Positions 16,234 to 25,343 of a DNA stretch of 64,000 nucleotides are shown piece by piece. Every line of letters starts with the position of its first letter. Position 1 is the first letter of the stretch. The stretch comes from Pseudomonas sp. PDNC002 (GTDB lineage: Bacteria; Pseudomonadota; Gammaproteobacteria; Pseudomonadales; Pseudomonadaceae), in contig NZ_CP070356.1 of the NCBI RefSeq assembly GCF_016919445.1, positions 1,247,501-1,311,500 of the forward strand. The letters are read 5' to 3'. Both the position numbers and the translations under genes were made by a program. The notes beneath the pieces were generated by a model that saw only the letters and a program-made list of their open reading frames with translations, searched no databases and was not told the DNA's origin.

Positions 16234-17979
16234 CTAGAGAGCCCGGAAGTCCAGGGACGGCGGGAAGCTGCTGGCCTTGAGCGGGTACGGATGGTCCTTG
16301 CGTTCGTAGACCGTCACCCAGTGCGCCAGTTGGTAGCGCGGAATGTAGTTGTCACGCAGCCACTGGCTCTGCGAGAGGTGATAGGTGAGCGTCAGAGGAT
16401 TGCGAGTGACAAATCCATGGATCAGAACCACGTCCGGGTTCTGGTCATAGACGTATTGCAGGGCGTCTTCCAGACCGATGTCGCGATTGCTGTCCGAGCT
16501 CAGTCCGACCAGCGGGTCGACGACACGCTTGTAGAGCTGTTTCGCGTGACTATTGGCGGCGTTGAGGTTGAAGTAGTACAGCGATACGGGCGGCGAGGCG
16601 AGGCCGAGCAGGTCGACGAAATGTTGCTGCTTGCCGGCCAGGTAGGCGGTCTGGCCCATCTGGTCGTAGACGATGCGCAGACCCTGTGGATAGTTTTCGC
16701 GCAGGAAGTGGCCGATGGCCGCCTGGTAGTTCTGATCCAGGCACTGCGCTGCAAGCAAGGGCGAACGCTCCGCCAGCATGCCATCGAGCGGCACCTGGCT
16801 CTGCGGATCACGTAACTTGTCGCGGTAGGAGGCCAGCGCGCGTGCGGGGTCCTCTGCTATCAAGCGACCCATCAGCAGCAGTGCGTTTGGGCTGCGTCCG
16901 GCAAAGAGCTCTATGCGCGGTACCCAGATGACGGCGACCACTGCAAAGCACGCGTAGGCCGCCACCATGGCTCGGCTGGGACGCCAGGTCAGCTGACTGA
17001 GCGCGTGGCCCGCGCAGGCGAACAGCAGGTAGAACTGCGGCAGGGCCAGCGCATAGAAACGGAAATAGGGCTTGAAGTCGAAGTTCGAGCCAGCGAAGAA
17101 GATCCCCATCAGGGACAGTGCCACCAGCAGCATGAAGCTTGCCGGCTGGCTCATTCGTTTGAGCAGCAGTAACGCCGGAATCGCCAGGGCGAGCGGATAG
17201 AGAATCCGGAGTTCCTTCAGGACGAACCAGATATAGGACCAACTGGCGCCCTCGGCCGTGATCTTGGAGTAGAACGCGCTGACCTGCACCTCGTGGAAGT
17301 AGAAGAGCCGGAACGCCAGGTAGCAGCTGTACCCAAGGGCACACGAAATGAGGACGCGCAGGGCGAAGGCCCGTTGGCCGTTGAAGGCGAAGAACAGCAG
17401 GAAGACAGGCACGATCAGGAATGCCTCGGGTCGCACGAACAGCAGCAGGACGAAGGGTATCGCCCGCCATCCCCCTATCCTCCCTGGGCGCGAGCAGATC
17501 AGAAGGCAGCCGGACAACAGCAAGGTATAGGCGGCCAATTCCAGTCCGCTATTGGCCCACCAGACGAAGGGCGTGCTGCCGGCGATCATCAACGCAGCGG
17601 CGCCGCCCCAGGCGGGGCTGGCGAAGTTTCTGCCCGCCAGATAGACCAGGTACACGGTGCCCAGTCCGCACGACAGGCCCAGCAGTTTGATCAACGGGAT
17701 CGGTGCAGCGCCGAGGTAGATGCCCAGGGCGAGCAGGTACTGCCAGAGCGGCCCGCTTCCCGATTCCACGGGTGTGTCGCCGATGTTGAAGACGTAGCCG
17801 AAACCGCCGGCGATGTTCTCAGCCGCTCGGAAGTAGATGTAGCTGTCTTCTTCGATGAAGAAGTAGGCGAGCGCCGTGAGTACGCAATAAAGGAGCAAAG
17901 CCAGCGCAACCAGTGCGCGACCCAGGGTGGCTTCTCTCGTGGGCGTTGGTGTGACGGGCATGACGGACATCCGTGTCAT
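16234..17979 (-). CDS. multi-pass membrane protein, GT-C glycosyltransferase-like
   Basis: A 581-residue inner-membrane protein with about ten hydrophobic segments in the first ~410 residues and a soluble C-terminal domain (~430-581). The first loop after TM1 carries FFIEEDSYIYFRAAENIAGG and GDTPVESGSGPLWQYL. An acidic first periplasmic loop is the hallmark of GT-C transferases that use polyprenyl-linked sugars (compare ArnT, PMT), so a sugar-transfer role on an envelope polymer is inferred. The start at 17979 overlaps the stop of the upstream paralogue by four bases (ATGA). In-frame Met codons at 17970 and 17961 are also possible. No known substrate. Confidence 0.75.
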   Translation of the reverse strand: MTRMSVMPVTPTPTREATLGRALVALALLLYCVLTALAYFFIEEDSYIYFRAAENIAGGFGYVFNIGDTPVESGSGPLWQYLLALGIYLGAAPIPLIKLLGLSCGLGTVYLVYLAGRNFASPAWGGAAALMIAGSTPFVWWANSGLELAAYTLLLSGCLLICSRPGRIGGWRAIPFVLLLFVRPEAFLIVPVFLLFFAFNGQRAFALRVLISCALGYSCYLAFRLFYFHEVQVSAFYSKITAEGASWSYIWFVLKELRILYPLALAIPALLLLKRMSQPASFMLLVALSLMGIFFAGSNFDFKPYFRFYALALPQFYLLFACAGHALSQLTWRPSRAMVAAYACFAVVAVIWVPRIELFAGRSPNALLLMGRLIAEDPARALASYRDKLRDPQSQVPLDGMLAERSPLLAAQCLDQNYQAAIGHFLRENYPQGLRIVYDQMGQTAYLAGKQQHFVDLLGLASPPVSLYYFNLNAANSHAKQLYKRVVDPLVGLSSDSNRDIGLEDALQYVYDQNPDVVLIHGFVTRNPLTLTYHLSQSQWLRDNYIPRYQLAHWVTVYERKDHPYPLKASSFPPSLDFRAL

Positions 17980-18599
17980 CGGGACGGTCGGGGTTCCCGC
18001 CGCGACTTTCGCGCGGCGGGTATGGGAAAGAATTGCAGGCTCAGCCGTAGTGGCCGGAAGACGAGGTACCCGCCGTAGGTCAGGGTGCCCAGTACCAGGG
18101 TGGGGACTGCGAGTGTACGACGGCCGCTCAGCAGGACGTACAGGACGCCGACGCTGATGAAAGCTTCCCGACGGGCGAATGCCAGTGCGCTGAGCCAGCC
18201 GTCCGCATGTGGCCGGGGCACGCAGGCTATTGCCAGGCCCCCCGCCGTCACCGGCGTGGAAAGTGGTCGGGCGACGCGATAGAAGACGAACAGTGTGCCC
18301 AGCCCGAACATCAGGCCCATTGCCTTGGCCAGCACCACCACATTGCATCCCAGCGACACTCCCAGCACGAGCAGGTACTGCCAGAGGGGGCCGCTGCCGG
18401 ATAAGATCGGAGTGTCGCCGATGCTGAAGGCGTAGCCGAAACCGTAAGCAATGTTCTCGGCGACCCGGAAGTAGATGTAGCTGTCTGCCTCGATGAAGAA
18501 GCAGCCCAGGGCATGGAAGGTCATGTAGGCCAGGGCGGCGAGCAGGAAGAGGACATTGCCCGGAACATTCTGTCGCAGCGAAGGGCTGGTAGTTGTCAT
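17976..18599 (-). pseudogene. shortened paralogue of the downstream GT-C-like membrane protein
   Basis: A 207-codon frame that aligns with the N-terminal third of the next gene: FFIEADSYIYFRVAENIAYG, GDTPILSGSGPLWQYLL, then MGLMFGLGTLFVFYRVA. About 50 residues are missing after ~residue 125, where the partner has WWANSGLELAAYTLLL. The alignment resumes at FARREAFISVGVLYVLLSG and ends after LRLSLQFFPIP, about 375 residues early, with an unrelated basic tail AARKSRREPRPSR. An intact reading frame with ATGA coupling to the full-length copy means it may still be made as a small membrane protein, but internal deletion plus truncation favour a decaying duplicate. Confidence 0.7.
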
Positions 18600-18733
18600 C
18601 GTGACTTCTTTGGCTTTCTTGTTGTAGGTCGACGCGCGCGCCCTCACGGCACCGCGTGTCTGGCGCATCCCCTCCCGGAGGCGCCAGCGGCGTTATCTAA
18701 ACATGTTGGGGGCAATCAGGCCATCATGGAGCC

Positions 18734-18769
18734 AAAAACAAGGACACCGGCGCGAGGCCGGTGTCTTGT
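18734..18769 (-). terminator. terminator after pntB
   Basis: ACAAGGACACCGGC and GGCCGGTGTCTTGT form a ~13-bp stem with one bulge; on the minus strand it is followed by TTTTTGG. It lies about 20 bp past the pntB stop codon. Confidence 0.85.
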
Positions 18770-18785
18770 AGGGCGAGGATTGACG

Positions 18786-20222
18786 TTATTCGACGGCCTT
18801 GACCATGTCTTCGATGACTTTCTTGGCGTCGCCGAAGACCATCATGGTCTTGTCCAGGTAGAACAGTTCGTTGTCCAGGCCGGCGTAACCGCTGGCCATC
18901 GAGCGCTTGTTGACGATCACGGTCTTGGCTTTGTAGGCCTCGAGGATCGGCATGCCGGCGATCGGCGACTTCGGATCGTTCTTCGCGGCCGGGTTCACCA
19001 CGTCGTTGGCGCCCAGTACCAGTACCACGTCGGTCTGGCCGAACTCGGAGTTGATGTCTTCCATCTCGAACACCTGCTCGTAAGGCACTTCGGCCTCGGC
19101 CAGCAGGACGTTCATGTGGCCCGGCATACGACCGGCAACCGGGTGGATGGCGAACTTCACGTTGACGCCGCGATGGGTCAGCTTCTCGGCCAGTTCCATC
19201 AGCGCGTGCTGGGCACGGGCCACCGCCAGGCCGTAGCCGGGGACGATGATCACGCTGTCGGCGTTGGTCAGCAGGAACGAGGCGTCGTCGGCCGAACCGG
19301 ATTTCACCGGGCGGGCTTCCTTGGCACCGGCCGGGCCGCCAGCGTCCGCTTCGGCGCCGAAGCCGCCGAGGATGACGTTGAAGAACGAGCGGTTCATCGC
19401 CTTGCACATGATGTAGGAGAGGATCGCGCCCGAGGAGCCCACCAGCGAGCCGGCGATGATCAGCATCGAGTTGTTCAGCGAGAAGCCGATACCTGCCGCG
19501 GCCCAGCCGGAGTAGGAGTTCAGCATCGACACGACTACCGGCATGTCCGCGCCGCCGATCGGGATGATGATCAGCACGCCGAGGATGAAGGCCAGGGCCA
19601 GCATCACGACGAAGGCGGTCAGGTTGCCGGTGAACATGAACAGCAGGCCCAGGCCCAGGGTGGTCAGGCCCAGCACCAGGTTGAGCATGTGCTGGCCGGT
19701 GAACTGTACCGGGGCGCCCTGGAACAGACGGAACTTGTACTTGCCCGACAGCTTGCCGAAGGCGATCACCGATCCGGAGAAGGTGATGGCACCGATGGCC
19801 GCGCCGAGGAACAGCTCCAGGCGGTTACCGGCCGGGATGGTGTCGCCCAGGTTCTGCACGATGCCCAGGGATTGCGGCTCGACCACAGCGGCGATGGCGA
19901 TGAACACGGCGGCCAGGCCGATCATGCTGTGCATGAAGGCGACCAGTTCCGGCATCTTGGTCATCTCGACGCGCTTGGCCATGATCGAACCAGCGGTGCC
20001 GCCGATCAGCAGGCCGACGATCACGTAGACGATGCCGGTGGTGGCGATCTCGGTGCTGATCTTGAACACCAGGGCCACGGTAGTGAGTACCGCGATGCCC
20101 ATGCCGATCATGCCGAACAGATTACCGCGGCGCGAAGTGGTCGGATGCGACAGGCCTTTGAGGGCCTGGATGAAGCAGACCGAGGCGATGAGGTAGAGGA
20201 GGGTGACGAGGTTCATGCTCAT
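18786..20222 (-). CDS. pntB: NAD(P) transhydrogenase subunit beta
   Basis: A 478-residue inner-membrane protein. Nine or so membrane helices occupy residues 1-~265, and a soluble NADP(H)-binding domain III follows, with VIIVPGYGLAVARAQHALME near residue 325, IHPVAGRMPGHMNVLLAEA near 360 and VLVLGANDVVNPAA near 405. Domain III drives proton-coupled hydride transfer from NADH to NADP+. The start at 20222 is one base after the pntAB stop (TGA-C-ATG). It is the last gene of pntAA-pntAB-pntB. Two close Met codons (20222 and 20216) are both possible starts. Confidence 0.95.
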   Translation of the reverse strand: MSMNLVTLLYLIASVCFIQALKGLSHPTTSRRGNLFGMIGMGIAVLTTVALVFKISTEIATTGIVYVIVGLLIGGTAGSIMAKRVEMTKMPELVAFMHSMIGLAAVFIAIAAVVEPQSLGIVQNLGDTIPAGNRLELFLGAAIGAITFSGSVIAFGKLSGKYKFRLFQGAPVQFTGQHMLNLVLGLTTLGLGLLFMFTGNLTAFVVMLALAFILGVLIIIPIGGADMPVVVSMLNSYSGWAAAGIGFSLNNSMLIIAGSLVGSSGAILSYIMCKAMNRSFFNVILGGFGAEADAGGPAGAKEARPVKSGSADDASFLLTNADSVIIVPGYGLAVARAQHALMELAEKLTHRGVNVKFAIHPVAGRMPGHMNVLLAEAEVPYEQVFEMEDINSEFGQTDVVLVLGANDVVNPAAKNDPKSPIAGMPILEAYKAKTVIVNKRSMASGYAGLDNELFYLDKTMMVFGDAKKVIEDMVKAVE

Positions 20223-20223
20223 G

Positions 20224-20538
20224 TCAGTGCTTCTCCGCCTTCGGCGCTTTCTTCTTGAACATTTCCAGCATGCGGCGGGTGACCAGGAAGCCACCGAACA
20301 CATTCACTGCAGCCAGGGCCACGGCCAGGGTGCCCATGGCTTTGCCCAGCGGGGTGACGGTCAGGGCGGCGGCCAGCATGGCGCCGACGATCACGATTGC
20401 CGAAATGGCATTGGTCACCGCCATCAGCGGGGTGTGCAGGGCAGGGGTGACGTTCCAGACCACGTGGTAGCCGACGTAGATGGCCAGCACGAAGATGATC
20501 AGGTTGTAGATGCCGTGGGAGATCAGCATGTCTTCCAT
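20224..20538 (-). CDS. pntAB: NAD(P) transhydrogenase subunit alpha, membrane part
   Basis: A 104-residue protein with three membrane helices: [19 protein letters not shown], then the [15 protein letters not shown] helix and [20 protein letters not shown]. The cytoplasmic tail ends [10 protein letters not shown]. It corresponds to the membrane domain that is fused to PntA in E. coli but separate in Pseudomonas and Rhodospirillum, giving a three-gene pnt operon. [18 protein letters not shown] is the conserved loop. The gap to pntAA is 61 bp, to pntB 1 bp. Confidence 0.95.
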   Translation of the reverse strand: MEDMLISHGIYNLIIFVLAIYVGYHVVWNVTPALHTPLMAVTNAISAIVIVGAMLAAALTVTPLGKAMGTLAVALAAVNVFGGFLVTRRMLEMFKKKAPKAEKH

Positions 20539-20599
20539 AGTTTCTCACCGGTCTTCAGGGCCGGACGCGGGGTCCGGCGCGTTCTTATATAAGAAGGGC

Positions 20600-21718
20600 T
20601 CAGCCGTTCTTGCGCACGATCTGGCCGTCACGGCACATCAGGCACGCGGCGACGATGTCGTCTTCCATGTTCACCGTGAAGCCTTCGGCGGTCAGGGTGA
20701 GCTTGAGGAAGTCGAGCAGGTTGCGTGCGTAGAGTGCGGAGGCATCTGCCGGTACCAGCGCGGCCAGGTTGCTCAGGCCGACGATGGTCACGCCATTCTT
20801 GACCACCACCTGGTCGGCTTCGGTCAGCGGGCAGTTGCCGCCTTGCGATGCCGCGAGGTCGATGACCACCGAGCCTGGCTTCATTTCCGCGACGGTCGCT
20901 TCGTGCAGCAGGGTCGGTGCCTTGCGGCCCGGAATCAGCGCGGTGGTGATGACGATGTCCGACTGCTTGGCGCGTTCGTGCACGGCCTTGGCCTGGCGTT
21001 CCATCCACGAGGCCGGCATCGGGCGGGCGTAACCGCCGACGCCTTCGGCGCACTCGCGCTCTTCATCGGTCTCGTAGGGCACGTCGACGAACTTGGCGCC
21101 CAGGGACTCGATCTGCTCCTTCACCGCCGGACGAACGTCCGAGGCCTCGATCACCGCACCCAGGCGCTTGGCCGTGGCGATGGCCTGCAGGCCGGCAACG
21201 CCGGCGCCGAGGATCAGCACGCGGGCAGCCTTAACGGTGCCGGCGGCGGTCATCAGCATGGGCATGAAGCGCGGATAGTGGTGGGCGGCGAGCAACACGG
21301 CCTTGTAGCCGGCGATGTTGGCCTGGGAGGAGAGCACGTCCAGGCTCTGCGCGCGGGAAGTACGCGGCGCGGCTTCCAGGGCGAAGGCGGTGATACCGCG
21401 TTCGGCCATGCGGGCGATGTTCTCGTTGTTGAACGGATTGAGCATGCCGAGCAGCACGGCGCCGGATTTCATCTGCGCCAGCTCGCTTTCGCTGGGCGCG
21501 ACAACCTTCAGCACCAGTTCCGCGCCGAGCGCATCGGCGGCAGTGCCGATCTTCGCGCCAACGGCTTCGTAGGCGGCATCCGGCTGGCTGGCGCTAACGC
21601 CCGCACCACTCTGGATGACCACCTGATGGCCTTGCCCGATCAGTTTCTTGACCGTCTCCGGCGTTGCTGCGACCCGCGTCTCACCGGCTTGGGTCTCGAG
21701 GGGTACACCGATCTGCAC
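20600..21718 (-). CDS. pntAA: NAD(P) transhydrogenase subunit alpha, soluble part
   Basis: A 372-residue soluble NAD(H)-binding subunit (domain I), homologous to alanine dehydrogenase. It opens QIGVPLETQAGETRVAATPE. The Rossmann glycine motif is ARVLILGAGVAGLQAIATA near residue 165, followed by VIEASDVRPAVKEQIES. The RVAATPE segment and the Gln/Asp of the RQD loop region belong to the NAD site. The start is GTG at 21718 because AGGAG lies eight bases upstream. A TTG six bases earlier in the same frame would be too close to it. It transfers hydride to PntB across the complex and pairs with pntAB and pntB. Confidence 0.95.
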   Translation of the reverse strand: MQIGVPLETQAGETRVAATPETVKKLIGQGHQVVIQSGAGVSASQPDAAYEAVGAKIGTAADALGAELVLKVVAPSESELAQMKSGAVLLGMLNPFNNENIARMAERGITAFALEAAPRTSRAQSLDVLSSQANIAGYKAVLLAAHHYPRFMPMLMTAAGTVKAARVLILGAGVAGLQAIATAKRLGAVIEASDVRPAVKEQIESLGAKFVDVPYETDEERECAEGVGGYARPMPASWMERQAKAVHERAKQSDIVITTALIPGRKAPTLLHEATVAEMKPGSVVIDLAASQGGNCPLTEADQVVVKNGVTIVGLSNLAALVPADASALYARNLLDFLKLTLTAEGFTVNMEDDIVAACLMCRDGQIVRKNG

Positions 21719-22283
21719 TCGCAAATCTCCTGCGTGATCCTGGGATTGTCCGGGCTACTACGTTGGCGACCCGGGTTTTGAACTGGCAACGGTCTATTTT
21801 TTTGTTCTAGGAGCTGATTCTCTGTCCGGGCTGTGACCCGGTGGCCGCGGCATTGTGCAATCGAACCTGGAGGGCATCAAGAAGTTCTGGAGTGGTACGA
21901 AGCGATAACTACAAGTCACGTTCGGACCCGTGGTTTTCCGGTCGCCACCGAGGCCGCGTGGACCCTGGCGTTTAGCCTAATTGCCTATTGTGACCGGACG
22001 GAAATGTCATCCTCGCCGTGAATGACCACCCATCAGAGGCTCCCCATGCCCACCGAAAGGCCCGGTAATCCTGCAACAGGCTCAGGCATAGGTGTTAATT
22101 AATGTTTCTAATATGGAGTATGAGTCATTCCTGATGCCTGACTTTCTGTAGCAGATTTTTTACATTGACTACGGGGTCAGGAAAATCATCCGGAAGCTTC
22201 AAGACCGCGTATTACACCGTGCCAGAGCCATGAGATGAGGTTTAGCAGAAAGTTCGTGTTTGTCCGGTTCAGGGACGAATGAC
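21719..22283. other. intergenic region upstream of pntAA, no gene called
   Basis: About 565 bp between pntAA and the SCO-gene terminator. The pnt promoter must lie here; AT-rich TCTATTTTTTTGTTCTAG at 21791-21808 is the most promoter-like stretch. A second AT-rich block at 22085-22170 contains TTAATTAATG and a run of T. A 62-codon open frame at 21833-22021 has no ribosome site or family resemblance. Nothing else is recognised. Confidence 0.4.
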
Positions 22284-22320
22284 GCAGAAAAAACAACGGC
22301 CACCTCAATCGGGTGGCCGT
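22284..22320 (-). terminator. terminator after the SCO gene
   Basis: ACGGCCACC (22296-22304), seven-base loop, GGTGGCCGT (22312-22320): a perfect 9-bp stem, followed on the minus strand by TTGTTTTTTC. It lies just past the SCO stop codon and closes the ctaA-ctaB-SCO transcript. Confidence 0.9.
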
Positions 22321-22347
22321 CCGGGGTGAGACACGGTGTCGCGGGGA

Positions 22348-22983
22348 TCAGTTGCCGGCGCTGATCACGCTGGGTAGTTGGGCCGCGAGCTTGTCGTTGT
22401 GCAGCGGCGCGCGGATGAAGCCGTGTTGGGTGCCGTCCGGGCCGATCAGCACCAGGTTGCCGCTGTGGTCGACGGTGTAGTTGGGCTTGCTGGTGTCCGC
22501 CGGGATGTAGGGAATGCTCATGGCGTTGGCCAGCTTCTGCACGTTCTCTTCCGAGCCGGTGATGCCCTTGAAGCCGGCATTGAAGAAGCCGAGGTACTCC
22601 TTGATGCGCGGCGCGGTATCGCGATGCGGGTCGACGCTGACGAACACCACCTGCAGGTTCTTCGCCACTTCTGGCGGCAGCTTGGTCTGCAGCTCGCGCA
22701 GTTGCGCCAGGGTGGTGGGGCAGACGTCCGGGCAGAAGGTGTAGCCGAAGAACAGCAGGGACCACTTGTCCTTCAGGCTGGCGGTCTGGAACGGCTGGCT
22801 GTCCTGGTCGGTGAAGGTCAGGTCGGGGACGCTGCGGGTCTGCGGCAGAATCACGATGCCGGCGTCGAGCAACACGGTCGGATCGAGCTGGTGGCGCTGG
22901 TTGAGCACCTTCTGGACAGTGAGGCCGAGGATCACGGCGACGATGGCGACGAGGATGAAGACGGTCTTGTTGACTCGGGTCAT
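22348..22983 (-). CDS. SCO1/SenC copper chaperone for cytochrome c oxidase
   Basis: A 211-residue membrane-anchored periplasmic protein. One N-terminal helix (KTVFILVAIVAVILGLTV) is followed by a thioredoxin fold with the copper motif FGYTFCPDVCPTTL, cysteines 84 and 88. FVSVDPHRDTAPRIKEYLGF and the conserved region DHSGNLVLIGPDG come after; the third copper ligand, His, is in the latter. SCO proteins deliver copper to the CuA site of subunit II. The ATG at 22983 begins MTRVNKTVF directly before the helix. It is the last gene of the assembly cluster and is separated from ctaB by a REP pair. Confidence 0.92.
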   Translation of the reverse strand: MTRVNKTVFILVAIVAVILGLTVQKVLNQRHQLDPTVLLDAGIVILPQTRSVPDLTFTDQDSQPFQTASLKDKWSLLFFGYTFCPDVCPTTLAQLRELQTKLPPEVAKNLQVVFVSVDPHRDTAPRIKEYLGFFNAGFKGITGSEENVQKLANAMSIPYIPADTSKPNYTVDHSGNLVLIGPDGTQHGFIRAPLHNDKLAAQLPSVISAGN

Positions 22984-23023
22984 GGGGTACTCGTGGGTCG
23001 GGACGTCTGGAATGAAGCAGAGA

Positions 23024-23099
23024 GGTTCGCGAGCAAGCTCGCTCCTACAGAAAAGCACCTTGCAGGAGCGAGGGGGCGCCTGGTTATTGCTCGCGAACC
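23024..23099. repeat. inverted REP pair between SCO gene and ctaB
   Basis: GCGAGCAAGCTCGCTCC at 23029-23045, and a diverged inverted mate containing GCAGGAGCGAG and GCTCGCGAACC at 23061-23099. The mate ends three bases before the ctaB stop codon. Confidence 0.85.
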
Positions 23100-23100
23100 C

Positions 23101-24003
23101 TCAGTAGTTCAGGTGCAGCGGCAGGTAATGGTCCACCAGCAGCGCGATGAACAGCAGGAACAGGTAGGCGATAGAGTACTTGAAGGTCTTGATCGCCGCA
23201 TGGGGTCGGCTGCCGCAGTAGAGCGCCCAGGCCCAGTCGAGGAAGCGCGCGCCCAGGGCCAGCGCGGCGAACAGGTAGACCAGCCCGGCCATGTGGATGG
23301 CGAAGGGCATCAGCGTCACGGCGAACAGCACCAGGGTGTAGAGCAGGATGTGCAGCTTGGTGTAGTGCTCGCCATGGGTCACCGGCAGCATCGGGATGTC
23401 GGCCTTGGCGTACTCGTCCTTGCGGTGCAGGCACAGCGCCCAGAAGTGCGGCGGTGTCCAGGCGAAGATGATCAGCACCAGCAGCAGCGGTTCGGCCGAG
23501 ACCTGCCCGGTTACCGCGACCCAGCCCAGCAGCGGCGGGGCGGCGCCGGCGAGGCCGCCGATGACGATGTTCTGCGGCGTGGCGCGCTTGAGAAAGCCGG
23601 TGTAGAGCGCCGCGTAGCCCAGCAGTGAGGCGAGCGTCAGCCAGGCGGTCAGGGCGTTGGTGAACACCAGCAACACCGCCATCCCGGCCACCGACAGCAG
23701 CATGGCGAAGCCCAGAGCGATGGGCGGCGAGACTCGGCCTTCGGCCAGCGGGCGCTTGTGGGTGCGCGCCATGATCGAGTCGATGCGCCGGTCCACCACG
23801 TGGTTCACCGCCGCCGCGCCGCCGGCGCACAGGCCGATGCCGAGGTTGCCGAATACCAGTACCTGCCAGGGCACGCCGGCCTTGGTGGCGAGCAGCATGC
23901 CGATCAGCGAGGTGATCAGCATGAGCAGCACGACCTTGGGTTTGGTCAGTTCGAGCAGGTCGCGCCAGCTGGCTTGGCTGGAAGTGCTGATGACGCTGGC
24001 CAT
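23101..24003 (-). CDS. ctaB: protoheme IX farnesyltransferase
   Basis: A 300-residue UbiA-family inner-membrane prenyltransferase with about eight or nine helices. It opens LLELTKPKVVLLMLITSLIG. The first Asp-rich motif is NHVVDRRIDSIMARTHKRPL near residue 67 (DxxxD), and the second lies in RKDEYAKADIPMLPV near 212. It converts heme B to heme O with farnesyl diphosphate, the first step to heme A for the aa3 oxidase. It is equivalent to cyoE/PA0113. It follows ctaA by 75 bp, and both serve the cox genes at 27-31 kb. Confidence 0.93.
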   Translation of the reverse strand: MASVISTSSQASWRDLLELTKPKVVLLMLITSLIGMLLATKAGVPWQVLVFGNLGIGLCAGGAAAVNHVVDRRIDSIMARTHKRPLAEGRVSPPIALGFAMLLSVAGMAVLLVFTNALTAWLTLASLLGYAALYTGFLKRATPQNIVIGGLAGAAPPLLGWVAVTGQVSAEPLLLVLIIFAWTPPHFWALCLHRKDEYAKADIPMLPVTHGEHYTKLHILLYTLVLFAVTLMPFAIHMAGLVYLFAALALGARFLDWAWALYCGSRPHAAIKTFKYSIAYLFLLFIALLVDHYLPLHLNY

Positions 24004-24078
24004 GGGTATTTCTCCATCGGGTGAATGGGGACCGGCGCGCCTCGGCGCCGGCCGGCCGTCGTACTCAAGCGTGCAAAG

Positions 24079-25152
24079 TCATCCCTGCGAGGGATAGGCC
24101 ACCGGACGATCCAGGGCGTCCAGGGCGATCGGGTTGCTGGCGGGCAGCTCAACGTGCTTGGTCGCGGGGGCACGTACCCGGTAGTTCACCAGCACCAGCA
24201 TCAGCAGCAGGAAGGCGCCGCCGCCGTTATGCGCGACTGCCACCGGCAGTGGCAGGTGCAGCAGCACATTGCTGATACCCAGGCCGATCTGGAAGGACAG
24301 GCCCAGCAGCATCAGCGCGGTGATGCCGATCAGGCCGTGGCGCTGGAGGTTCCAGGCCAGCAGCAGGATCACCGCGGTCACGCACAGCGCGCCCATGCGG
24401 TGGGTCATGTGGATGGCCGTGCGGGCGTCGCTGTCGAGTTGGCCGCCCAGGTAGTTGGGGCCGATGTGCTGGGTGAGGTGGAAGCCGTTGGCGAAGTCCA
24501 TGTTCGGCCACCACTCGCCGTGGCACATCGGCAGGTCGATGCAGGCCACCGCGGCGTAGTTGCTGCTGACCCAGCCACCGAGGGCGATCTGCCCGATCAC
24601 CATCAGCAGTGCGATAGCGGCCAGTGCGCGCAGCTTCGACGGCAACTGCAGCGGGGCGAAGGCGCCGGAAAGGCGCAGGCTGAGCAGGAACAGCAGCGAC
24701 AGCGTGGTGAAACCGCCCAGCAGGTGCGCGGTGACGACTTGCGGCCAGAGCTTGAGGGTGACCGTCCACATGCCGAATGCGGCCTGGGCGATCACCACGG
24801 CGAGCAGTAGCAGTGGCAAACGCACCGGTTGGCCGTCGCGGCCACGACGCACCAGTGCGTGCACTGCCAGCCCGAGGATCAGCAGGCCGAGGCTGCCGGC
24901 GAAATAACGGTGGATCATCTCGTTCCAGCCTTTCTGCGCTTCCACTGGCGAGTCGGGGAAATGCATTTCGGCGTGGGCCAGTTGTGCTTCGTTCAGCGGC
25001 ACGTGGACGAAGCCATAGCAGCCGGGCCAGTCCGGACAGCCGAGGCCGGCGTGGGTCAGGCGGGTGTAGGCGCCCAGCAGGATGACCACGAAGGCCAGCG
25101 CCGTGGCCAGCACGGCGAGGTAGAAGGCGGGTTTGCGTCTTGCCTGGATCAT
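24079..25152 (-). CDS. ctaA: heme A synthase
   Basis: A 357-residue COX15/CtaA inner-membrane protein with eight helices in two similar halves. Heme-binding His residues appear in MIHRYFAGSLGLLILG (residue ~80), the VTAHLLGGFTTLSLL helix, the IHMTHRMGALCVTAV helix and the later VAHNGGGAFLLL segment. LTHAGLGCPDWPGCYGFVHV (~32-51) is the conserved cysteine-containing loop. It hydroxylates and oxidises heme O to heme A. It comes before ctaB on the same strand. On its upstream side the palindromic element at 25195-25343 separates it from the CxxxC protein gene. Confidence 0.93.
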   Translation of the reverse strand: MIQARRKPAFYLAVLATALAFVVILLGAYTRLTHAGLGCPDWPGCYGFVHVPLNEAQLAHAEMHFPDSPVEAQKGWNEMIHRYFAGSLGLLILGLAVHALVRRGRDGQPVRLPLLLLAVVIAQAAFGMWTVTLKLWPQVVTAHLLGGFTTLSLLFLLSLRLSGAFAPLQLPSKLRALAAIALLMVIGQIALGGWVSSNYAAVACIDLPMCHGEWWPNMDFANGFHLTQHIGPNYLGGQLDSDARTAIHMTHRMGALCVTAVILLLAWNLQRHGLIGITALMLLGLSFQIGLGISNVLLHLPLPVAVAHNGGGAFLLLMLVLVNYRVRAPATKHVELPASNPIALDALDRPVAYPSQG

Positions 25153-25194
25153 GCGTCGCTCCCGATCTTGTTGTTGTCTGGGGCTGGCGAGCTC

Positions 25195-25343
25195 TTAGAA
25201 CCTGTTTACGATCTGCTGCGCGTCGGCATAACTGCGTTAAAAGCGGGCTAAAAAATGCTCATTTACGCCGCGTAAACTCCGCTTTTTTAGCCCGCTTTTG
25301 CCTTGTTCTGCTCTAGCTCGCGAGATCGTAAACAGGTTCTTAA
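25195..25343. repeat. palindromic intergenic element, copy A
   Basis: Terminal arms AGAACCTGTTTACGATCT (25197-25214) and AGATCGTAAACAGGTTCT (25323-25340) are perfect 18-bp inverted repeats. Inner arms AAAAGCGGGCTAAAAAA (25239-25255) and TTTTTTAGCCCGCTTTT (25283-25299) are a perfect 17-bp pair. The centre is TTTACG-CCG-CGTAAA. It shares the words CTAGCTCG, CGCGTCGG, CTGCGTT and CATTTAC/GTAAACTCC with copies B and C. Its right end overlaps the first base of the stop codon of the gene at 25340. Confidence 0.9.

Noticed and set aside
17979..18348. Longer N-terminus for the GT-C-like gene (start at 18348)
   Set aside because: The first ~123 codons are out of frame with the paralogue and lack hydrophobic or family features. 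The ATGA overlap at 17979 gives the natural start.
21833..22021. 62-codon plus-strand frame upstream of pntAA
   Set aside because: Short, no ribosome site, crossing the expected promoter region of pnt.
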